NCBI GenBank assembly: GCA_934444645.1
Contig: CAKSCV010000008.1
Span: 42,341 to 106,340, forward strand
Source of the DNA: an uncultured Eubacteriales bacterium
GTDB taxonomy: Bacteria; Bacillota; Clostridia; Oscillospirales; CAG-382
DNA length: 64,000 nt
Reading direction: 5' to 3'
How positions within the stretch are numbered: the stretch's first letter is position 1; each line of letters begins with the position of its first letter. A model generated the notes under the pieces. The model worked only from the letters and a program-made list of their open reading frames with translations. It did not search any database and was not told where the DNA came from. Positions 33,040 to 41,200 of the stretch are shown piece after piece. The translations under genes were made by a program, and so were the position numbers.

Positions 33040-33951
33040 TCAGAGCATCAATGTTGCGTTAAATTTTTCTTCCATGGCAACCGGCTTATACGACAGCTTC
33101 GACTGCCGCAAGCCCTCGTCGCCGACATCATCCTCGCGGTTGACATACCGATACGCGCTGCCGCTGTGGAGCAAAAACTCCGAGCAGACCGTCGGATACA
33201 CGCCGACCGTATCATAATCGCCCTTTTCCGTGTGAACATCAAGCGTGTCCGCGCCGTCGTAATTGTCCGACGCAAGCGTATAGGCGCGCAGCTCGCCGCC
33301 GACAAAGATAAGACCGCCCACTAAATCCAATTTTTCGAAATGATCGAGCAGCTTGGTCGTGGCAATGTGTTCATTGGAAAACTCAAAATCGGCATACGCG
33401 CGGTTGGCGGCATACCATTTTTCGTTGAACGCCTTGCAGAGCGGCACATCGTCCGGCGTCATCACGCGGTATTCGTAAGAATCGCCGTATAACGCCAAAA
33501 AGCGGTTTTTATGGTTCTTTTTGGCGTGCAAAGCCTTGCCGGAAAAAGAGGCCAGCTTTTCCCTCTCGTACAGATAGTCCGCGCCATCGCGGTTTTCTTC
33601 GAGGGTGACCTCCGGACGAAGCTCTCTCAGCTTTTCGGCGAAATCCTTCGGCAGGCAGACAAAATTCAAGGTTTCCCTGCCGCGTTTTTTTTCGTATTCC
33701 GTCAACACGGCAAGCGCATTTTCAAAATTTGAAAGAGAAGTGACGGGACACAGAAAATAGTCCTCGTCCTCATGCCGCATTCGAAAATACATGCTTCCTC
33801 CGCCGCTTGCCCATTTGGTCTGATACATGGCCGTCCATGCGTAAATGTTGGCATAGGCATATTCGCAGCTTTTGGTGAGAAAGGCACTCTTCTTGACATG
33901 AGTGCGGTAGGAAAGCCGGTCAAGCGTTTCGACCGAGGAAAAGGACAGCAT
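33040..33951 (-). CDS. DUF2156 (LPG_synthase_C-like GNAT) protein
   Basis: 303 residues, no membrane segment. The segment MYFRMRHEDEDYFLCPVT and the C-terminal KDYDTVGVYPTV-like and YVNREDDVGDEGLRQSK motifs mark the phosphatidylglycerol lysyltransferase C-terminal family (DUF2156), a double GNAT fold. Stand-alone members without the flippase domain are common in Clostridia and their substrate is unknown. It follows tmk by three bases, so the two are co-translated. Confidence 0.85.
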   Translation of the reverse strand: MLSFSSVETLDRLSYRTHVKKSAFLTKSCEYAYANIYAWTAMYQTKWASGGGSMYFRMRHEDEDYFLCPVTSLSNFENALAVLTEYEKKRGRETLNFVCLPKDFAEKLRELRPEVTLEENRDGADYLYEREKLASFSGKALHAKKNHKNRFLALYGDSYEYRVMTPDDVPLCKAFNEKWYAANRAYADFEFSNEHIATTKLLDHFEKLDLVGGLIFVGGELRAYTLASDNYDGADTLDVHTEKGDYDTVGVYPTVCSEFLLHSGSAYRYVNREDDVGDEGLRQSKLSYKPVAMEEKFNATLML

Positions 33952-33954
33952 GAT

Positions 33955-34650
33955 TTATTCGGATTCCTTTCGTTTTTCATTTATTCTTTCCGAAACATAC
34001 GCAAAAATTTCATCGCCGATATCGTCGATCGGGCGCATGACGCCGTTTCGGGTGCAGGCAATCGTGTGCCAATTCTTGGAGGCAGCCGCAAAGCGCGCCG
34101 CTTGGTAACATTTCACAAGATAGTCTTTATTTGCCTCGTGAATGTCGGTAAAATGGGTTTTATCGGTTTCGGCACGTTTCTTCATCAGTTCAAGCGACAC
34201 CTCCGGCGGCACATCCAAAAAAATCGTGTCGTCGGGCACCGGCAGCGCAAGCTTGCCGAACTCGAAGTCGTACAGCCAATCGAGAAACGCCACTCTTTCG
34301 GACGCATCCGAAATTTTGGCAAGCTGATGAATGGCATTCGAGGTGGTATAGCGGTCAAGAAGGACGACGCTGTCCGCCCGGTCAAGCTCTTTTTTCCAAT
34401 CCGTGCGGTAGGAAAAATACCGATCGACGGCAAAAAGCACCGACGCCGCATAAGCACTCGTATCGGCCGGATCGCTGCCGAGCTTGCCGGCAAGATAGTC
34501 CTCAGCCGGTTTGCAGGCATTGCTTCCGTAATTGGGAAAGCGGTGTTCGTAAACCGGTATGCCGTTTGCCTTTAATTTTCGGCAAAGCAGGTCGCTCTGT
34601 GTGGATTTTCCTGAAGCGTCAGGCGCTTCGATGGTGAGTAAGTATCCCAT
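33955..34650 (-). CDS. tmk: Thymidylate kinase
   Basis: 231 residues. It phosphorylates dTMP to dTDP. The P-loop is EAPDASGKST, differing from the common EGxDGSGKST by Ala-Pro and Ala. The DR(Y) motif VLLDRYTTSN and the lid region with basic residues are present. It is in the same run as thyX, and dut elsewhere makes the upstream dUMP. Human-type or viral-type TMPK is the closest flavour; a deoxynucleoside kinase is a less likely alternative. Confidence 0.88.
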   Translation of the reverse strand: MGYLLTIEAPDASGKSTQSDLLCRKLKANGIPVYEHRFPNYGSNACKPAEDYLAGKLGSDPADTSAYAASVLFAVDRYFSYRTDWKKELDRADSVVLLDRYTTSNAIHQLAKISDASERVAFLDWLYDFEFGKLALPVPDDTIFLDVPPEVSLELMKKRAETDKTHFTDIHEANKDYLVKCYQAARFAAASKNWHTIACTRNGVMRPIDDIGDEIFAYVSERINEKRKESE

Positions 34651-34668
34651 GAAAGGATTCTCTCTTTC

Positions 34669-35424
34669 CTATTGATGTTGCTGCACGGCGGCAGTTTCAT
34701 GCATGGTGCTTGCGTTTTCCGGCACAGCCGCAGGCATTTTCGGAAACAGCATCCGAAAAAGGCTCTCGGCAAACAGTTCATGCATTTCCGGTGTCGGATG
34801 ATTGATACGGTTGATAAGAAGCATGGTCGTATCTTCGGTTTCGGAAAGCTTTTTCCATTCTGCATAGCAGTCGCAGACCGGAACACCCATTGTTTCCGCT
34901 AAGCGGACAGCGGCTTGCATATACAGATCCATGCGGCCCTCGGTCTGATACCCGGCGGTAACAGCCGCATAGGCAAGATGCTCTTTTGGCGTATCGGGTG
35001 CGACATAGGTATTGAGCATGTTCGGCGTCATAAAGACGGTGTCCGCGCCGCTTGCAAGACATTTCTCAAAAATTGTCCGCAATGCGGAAAGATACCGCTC
35101 TAACGGGTCGTTCACGTCGTTTAAGCCGAAGCAGACGATGATCAGATCCGGCAGGTGCGTCAGCACTTGACTTTCGATGCGTCCGACCGAGCCTGAAGCC
35201 GTAATCCCGCCGATTCCGGCATTGATGACATTGACCGGCACGTAATTACGCACGTCAAGAATTTTCTTTCGCAGCCGGTTCCAGTACACCGTTTCATAGT
35301 TGATCTCGCCGTTTAACGCGCCGTGCGTGACACTGTCGCCGAACGCGACAATCGTGATCGGGCCATACTGCTCCAACCCTTTTTGATCCAGCAGAATTTT
35401 ATCTTTAATATGCATGGTTTTCAC
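34669..35424 (-). CDS. SGNH/GDSL hydrolase
   Basis: 251 residues, no signal peptide, GTG at 35424 preferred (GGGAAG upstream; an ATG nine bases later is possible). Block I is VAFGDSVTHG (Ser31), block II NAGIGG, block III FGLNDV, and the C-terminal NRINHPTPE gives the Asn/His of block V. It probably acts on an acylated or acetylated metabolite. Sitting between tmk and thyX seems to be only operon packing. Confidence 0.85.
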   Translation of the reverse strand: MKTMHIKDKILLDQKGLEQYGPITIVAFGDSVTHGALNGEINYETVYWNRLRKKILDVRNYVPVNVINAGIGGITASGSVGRIESQVLTHLPDLIIVCFGLNDVNDPLERYLSALRTIFEKCLASGADTVFMTPNMLNTYVAPDTPKEHLAYAAVTAGYQTEGRMDLYMQAAVRLAETMGVPVCDCYAEWKKLSETEDTTMLLINRINHPTPEMHELFAESLFRMLFPKMPAAVPENASTMHETAAVQQHQ

Positions 35425-35444
35425 GCTTCTTCCCGGTGTCCGTC

Positions 35445-36203
35445 TTAAAGATTAGCAAATTTTTCCCGTATTTGCACCGCTTTGCCGCAGCTCATGCCGC
35501 CCTCGGCGCATTTGCCGCGCACACAGGCAGGACCGGCGTTTTTGAAAAGCACCGGCGAAACGCCTTTGACAAGCCGTAACATTTCGGTTGCTAATGCCCG
35601 GATTTCCCATTGGGCGCGTTCACAGCACCGAAGCGCAAAAAAGTTATAGAGCGAACGCACATTCATGGTCATGACGATTTTGGTGTCGCAGGCATTGGAA
35701 AGCACATAGCGCGCATCCTCGTTTGCCATTTTCTTGGCGGCTTTTTGCGCGTCCTTTGGCTCTTTTCCTGCCTCCGTCAGTTCTTTTTCATGCGATGCAG
35801 CAAGAATTTCACCGAGCTTTTTATAGGTTTCGCGATCCTGCTCCATGGCTTCGACAAACAGCTTTTTGGCTTCGGGAATGGCTTCGATGGCAGGAGGAAT
35901 GATATAATCAAAGTTGTCCTTGGCCACATAACGCTGGCTTTGGACGCTGAAAGACGCGATGCGGTGTCGGGTGATCTGCGCAAGCAGGGAACGCGAAACG
36001 CCCTCGATGGCAAACGTAAACGACACGTGCTCCACCGGGCTTTCATGACCCAGGGTCATGAGCATTTCGATGAAGCTTTCCGTCTTTTCCGGCGTCATTT
36101 TTTCCATGATATCATCCACGCCCACGGCTGAATAGCAAAGCTTGGCAGCCGCCGCGATAACGCGTTCGGGATTGGGCGTATGTTCAAGAAGTTCGACTTT
36201 CAT
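35445..36203 (-). CDS. thyX: Flavin-dependent thymidylate synthase
   Basis: 252 residues. It makes dTMP from dUMP with methylene-THF and FAD. The ThyX motif RHR-x7-S is present as RHRIASFSVQS, followed by QRYV. The C-terminal RCCERAQWEIR and GP.C.RG blocks match. No thyA is in this window. The gene overlaps the ybaB stop by one base, so both come from the same promoter. Confidence 0.96.
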   Translation of the reverse strand: MKVELLEHTPNPERVIAAAAKLCYSAVGVDDIMEKMTPEKTESFIEMLMTLGHESPVEHVSFTFAIEGVSRSLLAQITRHRIASFSVQSQRYVAKDNFDYIIPPAIEAIPEAKKLFVEAMEQDRETYKKLGEILAASHEKELTEAGKEPKDAQKAAKKMANEDARYVLSNACDTKIVMTMNVRSLYNFFALRCCERAQWEIRALATEMLRLVKGVSPVLFKNAGPACVRGKCAEGGMSCGKAVQIREKFANL

Positions 36204-36204
36204 A

Positions 36205-36552
36205 TCACATCAGTCCCGGAACATTGAGTCCGGCTGTCACCTTATTCATTTCTTCGGAATTGAGCTTGTCCACCGTCTTGACAGCCTCGTTGACAGCGGC
36301 AATGATCAGGTCCTGCAGCGTTTCGATATCGTCCGGATCGACCACATCCTCCGACAGCTCAAGCGATACAAGCTCGCGGTTGCCGCGGATCTTCACCTTA
36401 ACGGCACCGCCGCCGGCCGAAACCTCATGCTCTTTTTCATCAAGCTCGGCCTGCAATTTTTCCATATCCTCCTGCATTTTCTGTGCCTGACGGATCATGG
36501 CCTGCATATTTTGCGGGCCGCCGCCCATTCCCTTCGGAAGTCTTGCTTTCAT
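36205..36552 (-). CDS. YbaB/EbfC nucleoid-associated protein
   Basis: 115 residues. The N-terminal GGGPQNMQAMIRQAQKMQED and the helical hairpin with VKVKIRGNRELVSLEL are typical of YbaB. It binds DNA as a dimer. Usually it lies between dnaX and recR; neither is here, so the location is atypical. First gene of the long minus-strand run. Confidence 0.94.
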   Translation of the reverse strand: MKARLPKGMGGGPQNMQAMIRQAQKMQEDMEKLQAELDEKEHEVSAGGGAVKVKIRGNRELVSLELSEDVVDPDDIETLQDLIIAAVNEAVKTVDKLNSEEMNKVTAGLNVPGLM

Positions 36553-36608
36553 TATAGAATCATACCTTTCTTTGCTATGCCGATTTTCGGCGAATCATAG
36601 TTAAATGT

Positions 36609-36637
36609 ATTATACCACAGGTCAGCCTTGATTTCAA
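36609..36637 (-). promoter_or_regulatory. Promoter of ybaB-thyX-tmk run
   Basis: TTGAAA (36637-36632), 17-bp spacer, TATAAT (36614-36609). Three copies of ATTTCAAGATAT or a close variant lie upstream from 36631 to 36668, an A/T-rich UP-element-like stretch. Confidence 0.8.
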
Positions 36638-36804
36638 GATATATTTCAAGATATATTTCAAAAAAGATATTTGGCGTGTGTTGATTGAGATTGTGGTGAT
36701 TCTATTTTAACAGAACTCGATCACTTTTTCTATCTTTTTCTTGCTTTCGGTCTCACTTCTATTGTAACACTACAAAAAAGCCGCTCACGGCGGCGGAAGC
36801 GGTA

Positions 36805-36833
36805 TTGACATATTGGATGATTTGATGTATAAT
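36805..36833 (+). promoter_or_regulatory. Promoter of putative toxin mRNA, copy 2
   Basis: TTGACA (36805-36810), 17-bp spacer beginning TATTGG, TATAAT (36828-36833); same as copy 1. Confidence 0.9.
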
Positions 36834-36929
36834 AGGCCCCGCCGGAAGTAATTCCGGCAGGGCAAGTCTGAAAACAGTGTAACAACTGGGCGGTTATGCC
36901 ATCATCTCCGCGAAAGGAGGTGATAGCTT

Positions 36930-36998
36930 ATGGAATATGTATACATAATGATGTATCTGCTGGCACTTATTGTGCTGGCATTAGCCATAAAAAAATAA
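36930..36998 (+). CDS. Putative type I toxin peptide (22 aa, one membrane helix), copy 2
   Basis: 22-residue ORF with a textbook AAAGGAGGTGATAG ribosome site. The peptide is MEYVYIMMY, a hydrophobic core (LLALIVLALA) and IKK at the end. It shares size, charge layout and position with copy 1 but little sequence, so the pair has diverged while keeping a membrane helix with a basic tail. Leader hairpin, terminator and opposing antisense promoter are conserved. Confidence 0.65.
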   Translation: MEYVYIMMYLLALIVLALAIKK

Positions 36999-37070
36999 CG
37001 CCCACTCCGCTAAAATGAGACGTTATTTTTAACTCTGTTTTGGCGCAACCGTTTGAGGTCTTGCCCTTAC
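36985..37070 (-). ncRNA. Putative antisense antitoxin RNA, copy 2
   Basis: Predicted ~80-nt RNA from the promoter at 37077-37104 to the symmetric terminator. Its 5' segment matches copy 1 exactly over TGTAAGGGCAAGACCTC and GGTTGCGCC; the 3' segment follows its own toxin mRNA. Confidence 0.6.
36991..37030. terminator. Symmetric terminator, copy 2
   Basis: 10-bp perfect arms AAAAATAACG / CGTTATTTTT at 36991-37000 and 37021-37030. The sequence between the arms differs from copy 1, so the structure is kept and the letters are not. Confidence 0.87.
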
Positions 37071-37076
37071 ACTTAT

Positions 37077-37104
37077 ATTATATGCTTTTTTCCCGAAAAG
37101 TCAA
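37077..37104 (-). promoter_or_regulatory. Antisense RNA promoter, copy 2
   Basis: TTGACT (37104-37099), 16-bp spacer, TATAAT (37082-37077). Confidence 0.85.
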
Positions 37105-37124
37105 TACCTTTTGAGAAAGTTTTT

Positions 37125-37154
37125 CGCCGTGAGTTTTTGCTTGCGGCGCTATTT
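37125..37154 (+). terminator. Second plus-strand terminator, copy 2
   Basis: CGCCGTGAG / CTTGCGGCG stem followed by CTATTTT, homologous to 27806-27839. Confidence 0.7.
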
Positions 37155-37164
37155 TCGGCTTATG

Positions 37165-37204
37165 AAAAACACCGGGCAGAAATCAATCTGTTCGGTGTTT
37201 TTTG
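37165..37204. terminator. Terminator hairpin downstream of tRNA-Glu
   Basis: AAAAACACCG-GGCAG / CTG-TTCGGTGTTTTTT stem, homologous to the one after tRNA-Met at 28076-28112. Confidence 0.8.
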
Positions 37205-37256
37205 TTTGTCCAAATACTGTCTTAAAAAAGATAAAAGTGTTCGGATTATTCTTCAT

Positions 37257-37331
37257 TGGTGACCCCTGGGAGAATCGAACTCCCGTTTTCGCCGTGAGAG
37301 GGCGATGTCTTAGCCGCTTGACCAAGGGGCC
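37257..37331 (-). tRNA. tRNA-Glu (CUC)
   Basis: 75 nt with encoded CCA. Acceptor GGCCCCT/AGGGGTC, anticodon stem TCGCC/GGCGA with loop CTCTCAC (anticodon CTC), T-arm with GTTCGATTC. Confidence 0.94.
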
Positions 37332-37348
37332 GTTCCGTTTACCTATAT

Positions 37349-37377
37349 AATATACCACAAAGCGAGCCGTTTGTCAA
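37349..37377 (-). promoter_or_regulatory. tRNA-Glu promoter
   Basis: TTGACA (37377-37372), 17-bp spacer, TATATT (37354-37349). Confidence 0.85.
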
Positions 37378-37423
37378 CCTTTTTTTGATAAAAACTGCAT
37401 TTTGTCGGATTTTTTCGGCTTGT

Positions 37424-37460
37424 AAAAAGCAGAGAACCGGCTTTTTCGGCGGCTCCCTGC
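37424..37460 (-). terminator. Terminator after rnhA
   Basis: On the minus strand GCAGGGAGCCG / CCGGTTCTCTGC (one mismatch) followed by TTTTT, just past the rnhA stop. Confidence 0.8.
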
Positions 37461-37472
37461 CCTCTCGTGCGG

Positions 37473-37907
37473 TTACAAGCTGTCGGCAAACGCGGTGGCA
37501 AGCGCGTCGCAACGCTCATTTAACGGTGTGCCGTTATGGCCTTTGACCCAGATAAACGTCACCGTATGTTTTTTCAACAGCTCCAACAGCTGTTCCCAAA
37601 GCTCAACATTCAATGCCGGTTTCCCATCGGATTTTTTCCAGTTCCGCTTTTTCCATCCATAGACCCAGCCTTGATTGAGCGCGTCGGTCAAATACTTGGA
37701 ATCGGAATACAACTCGACCTCGCACGGTTCTTTTAAGGCCGCCAAAGCTTCGATGGCCGCCGTAAGCTCCATTTTGTTGTTGGTGGTATGAGCATCGCCG
37801 CCCGAAAGCTCTTTTTGCTTATCGCCGTACACAAGCACCGCGCCCCAGCCGCCTTTGCCGGGATTGCCGCGGCAGGCGCCATCGGTATAAATCGTCACTT
37901 TTTTCAT
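37473..37907 (-). CDS. rnhA: Ribonuclease HI
   Basis: 144 residues. It cuts the RNA strand of RNA-DNA hybrids. Catalytic residues sit in IYTDGACRGNPG (Asp), NKMELTA (Glu), LYSDSKYL (Asp) and the last RCDALA (Asp), with WVKGHNG as the handle region. It overlaps the upstream lipoprotein gene by 4 bases. Confidence 0.97.
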   Translation of the reverse strand: MKKVTIYTDGACRGNPGKGGWGAVLVYGDKQKELSGGDAHTTNNKMELTAAIEALAALKEPCEVELYSDSKYLTDALNQGWVYGWKKRNWKKSDGKPALNVELWEQLLELLKKHTVTFIWVKGHNGTPLNERCDALATAFADSL

Positions 37908-38269
37908 TCGTTCTCCGCTTTCCGGTCGTCGGTTTCGGCGGCAACGCGCGTATACTGCACGCCGCCCAAGGTCAAGACATCGTCTTTGACGCTGTACTCT
38001 AATTCCACGGTGCTTGACGGGTCGTCCTCCACATAAATTTCCACGTTGGAACCCTTGATGCGATAGCGGTTTTCGGTATCCTGTGAAGAGACCGAAAGGT
38101 TGAGCAAGGAATGATCGACAAATCTTCCGTCTGCGGTAAACTCGACGACCTGTTCCGAACCGTATAATTCACACGACCACAGGCCGACCACGCTTTCTTT
38201 GGCACCGCACGCGCAAAGAAGCCCGATGACAAGCCCCAAGGCGCTTGCCAACACAAGATTTTTTTTCAT
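37904..38269 (-). CDS. Small lipoprotein of unknown function
   Basis: 121 residues from the ATG at 38269 (AAAGAG upstream); a GTG three codons earlier is possible. The signal peptide ends in the lipobox LLCAC. The mature part is about 100 residues of beta-rich sequence (VVGLWSCELYG, then FTADGRFVDHS and VLTLGGVQYTRV), a lipocalin-like pattern found in many clostridial lipoproteins. Overlap with rnhA suggests co-transcription only. Confidence 0.75.
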   Translation of the reverse strand: MKKNLVLASALGLVIGLLCACGAKESVVGLWSCELYGSEQVVEFTADGRFVDHSLLNLSVSSQDTENRYRIKGSNVEIYVEDDPSSTVELEYSVKDDVLTLGGVQYTRVAAETDDRKAENE

Positions 38270-38296
38270 AACATACACTCTTTTCGTTATTTTGCT

Positions 38297-41200
38297 TTAT
38301 CCGATATTTTTCGTCACTTCGGCACTTCTCGGACGCAGCGTCCGAAAACCGCTCCACAAATACACTTTGACCGTTTTGGCAGAGGTCATATTATCAAACC
38401 GGATGCTGTACGAACCGGTCGAGGACACCTCCGGCATTCCAAGCGTTAAGAAACGGCCGTCCGTGTCGTACAAAGCAGCGATCAGTGTTGTTCCGGCTGG
38501 CAGAGCCTGTCCGGTGCTGCCGGTTACCGTAACTGTCCCGGACGTGTCTGCCGAAGCATAATCCACCGAAAGCGATTTTTGCGTATTTTTGGTAATCACC
38601 ACATTATCCACATAAAACTCCAACGCTCTTTCGTCAACGGGATTGGCATAGATCCATAACAAATCCATGGTACGGATAAACGAATACTGCGGCACGGTAA
38701 AGGTGCGCTCGGTATGCCGCCACTGTCCGGAATTGGAATACGATGCGGGGCTCGTTGGGTTTTGCACATGGTCATAGTTATTGCGTTCATTGGGATACTG
38801 CTTGGGATCATCATAGCGCGGATCGACGTGGATATACGTTTCTTTTTGCGTCTCAGTGTCTCCTCCGGCAAGAGAACCTGCCATGACATCAAAGCTTACC
38901 GTATAGCTTGCGCCGGGTTCATAGACGATATCGTACACAAAGTGGGTATACGTACCGGCCGAGGTCGGCACGACACGGAAAACATGGTTTGAAGCATCCG
39001 TCGGATCCGGCACAATCGTCACTTCCGCATTATCCGAATAAAACGGGCATTCGCCATCCTCGGCATCCGCCGCAAGGCCGGTAAAGGAAACCGCTTCATC
39101 CGGTTTCTTGCCGGACGGGATTAAGCGGATATACTTGATATACCCTTCGCTGTCTGTCGCATTGAACGGGTCGATACGGATCTCGGTAATGGTATCCTTC
39201 CACAACAGGCAATCGGTCATCCGAAGCCGATAGGTCTTGAACGCGCCGTTCGTGCTTTTGGATTCGTACAAGAGACGTACCGATTTGCTTTCTGTCCACG
39301 TGCTGTCGTTTTCGGTGATAAAGAAGCATTGGAGATATTCCGTACCGGAACGCTTGCTGTTAAAGGACAGGCAGACCTCCACTTCGGAATACGCCGTGGA
39401 ATTGATGGCAATTTTCCCGGAGTTCATCCGCGTATCGTTGTCGGTCGCCTTGACATACAGGCTGTCGCCGGTATTGTAGTAGGTCGCGTTCATCGTCCAA
39501 CCCAGCGTATGGCCGTGTGTGAAATCCCACTCATTTTCCGGACGGGTAAACAAATACGAGTTATCCTCATAATTCTGCGTATAAATGTAGAAATAGTTGT
39601 TCTCCATATGGCAGTCGAAGCCTAAGGCTTCGCAGAACGACGGCATATATAACATCGGCAGCCCATCCACCGTGAACACCTCGCACGGCAAACTGACCGT
39701 TCCGAGTTGGGTAACAGCTTTGTCGCTGCCGACGGTATAAGCAATGCTCCTGCCGTCGTCACCGTAGAATGTGAGTGTTTTGGAGGCATAGTCCCACTCA
39801 AAGTGCAGATTTAAGATATACCCTTCGGCAATCGACGGATCAAACGGATAATAGATGTTGCCGTCCCGAATCACCGGCAGCACCGCAGACGTCAATTCCT
39901 TTCCGTCGGAAAACAGCTTGCTTGCGCCAAGCCCTTCGAGCGAGCAAACCGAGAAGCGCACGCCGGTATGATCTGCCGGGAAAATACGGATTTTATCGAG
40001 AATTCCCTTATCGGAGCCTGTTTCAAGGATATAGGTTTTCATGCCGCCGGCCGTCGCCGTAAAGGTGAGCTTGCGCTTGTTGTCATAGCCGCGGTTTACC
40101 GTTGTCGTGTAATACACGTTTACCTCGGTATCCTCCGAAACGCTCATGGTGATGCGCAAGGCGTTCAACGGTTCAAAATTCAAGCCGACGGTATCGCGTG
40201 ATTCGATATACGTCATATACGAAGCACTTCCCGAAGAAGCAATACCCGAAATGCCGCCGTCATACGACACGCCGGTTGCTCCGGAAACCGTATACAAAAG
40301 CGGATTGTCAAACGAGACCGTCTGCAACGCAAGCAGCGTTTCTTCGGGATTGTTCTTTTCACGGTCAAGGCGGCGCAAAAGTCTTACGTGCTGCGGATAG
40401 TTTTTGGTGATGCGCGAAAGCTGGTTTTCGGTCGGGATGACGTCGTTATGCACGGCATCATCATCGGTAAACACCTTGCGGATGGTGTCGAGATAGCCGA
40501 AGCCATTCAACTTTTCCGCCGGCATGATATAGGTGCCCTCTCCGTATTCGTTCCAGGTCGAGAGCATCATAAACCGCTTTTGCCAATCCTTTTTCGGATA
40601 GGTCTCAAAATAGGTATCACGCACCCACATAAGGCCGCGTTCATAATCGGAAACCGACATGTTCGGATAGCGTTTGCCGTGCCACGGCAGGCTGTTGAAG
40701 CCGGTGCTGATGGTCGGCACGGTATAGGTTGCACCGACGGCCGCGCACGAGGTGATCCGTCCGATGGAATATTCCACGTCATAGCCGGAGGTGCCCCAGT
40801 TATACGCATAGCAGCCGTCAAGACCCGCATCGGCAAGCGATTTGGAGTCCCAGGCATTGCTGGCAAGGATGATCAAATCGTCGAAGCCAAGCTTTTTGAC
40901 CTCGTTTCGCAGATAGTCAAGCTCAGCCTTGCAGGCGGCGTTCGAGCCCATATCGTTGATAAAATGATTGATGCCGAACACCAACAGCACCGGCTTGTTG
41001 TCAATGACCATATAGCGGTCGTCCTTGAAGTAGTTTTCGATCCAGAACGGCACGAAATACGAGCGGAACGCATTGCTGTTTTCGGGATGTGCGCCGTTGG
41101 CAGCCTCCCAGATAATGCAGTATTTCATCTTGTCGCTGTAACGCGCGTTCATGAAGCCGTCGTGCAGATGGATGGAATTGCGGGTGGTTTTGAGCGGCGC

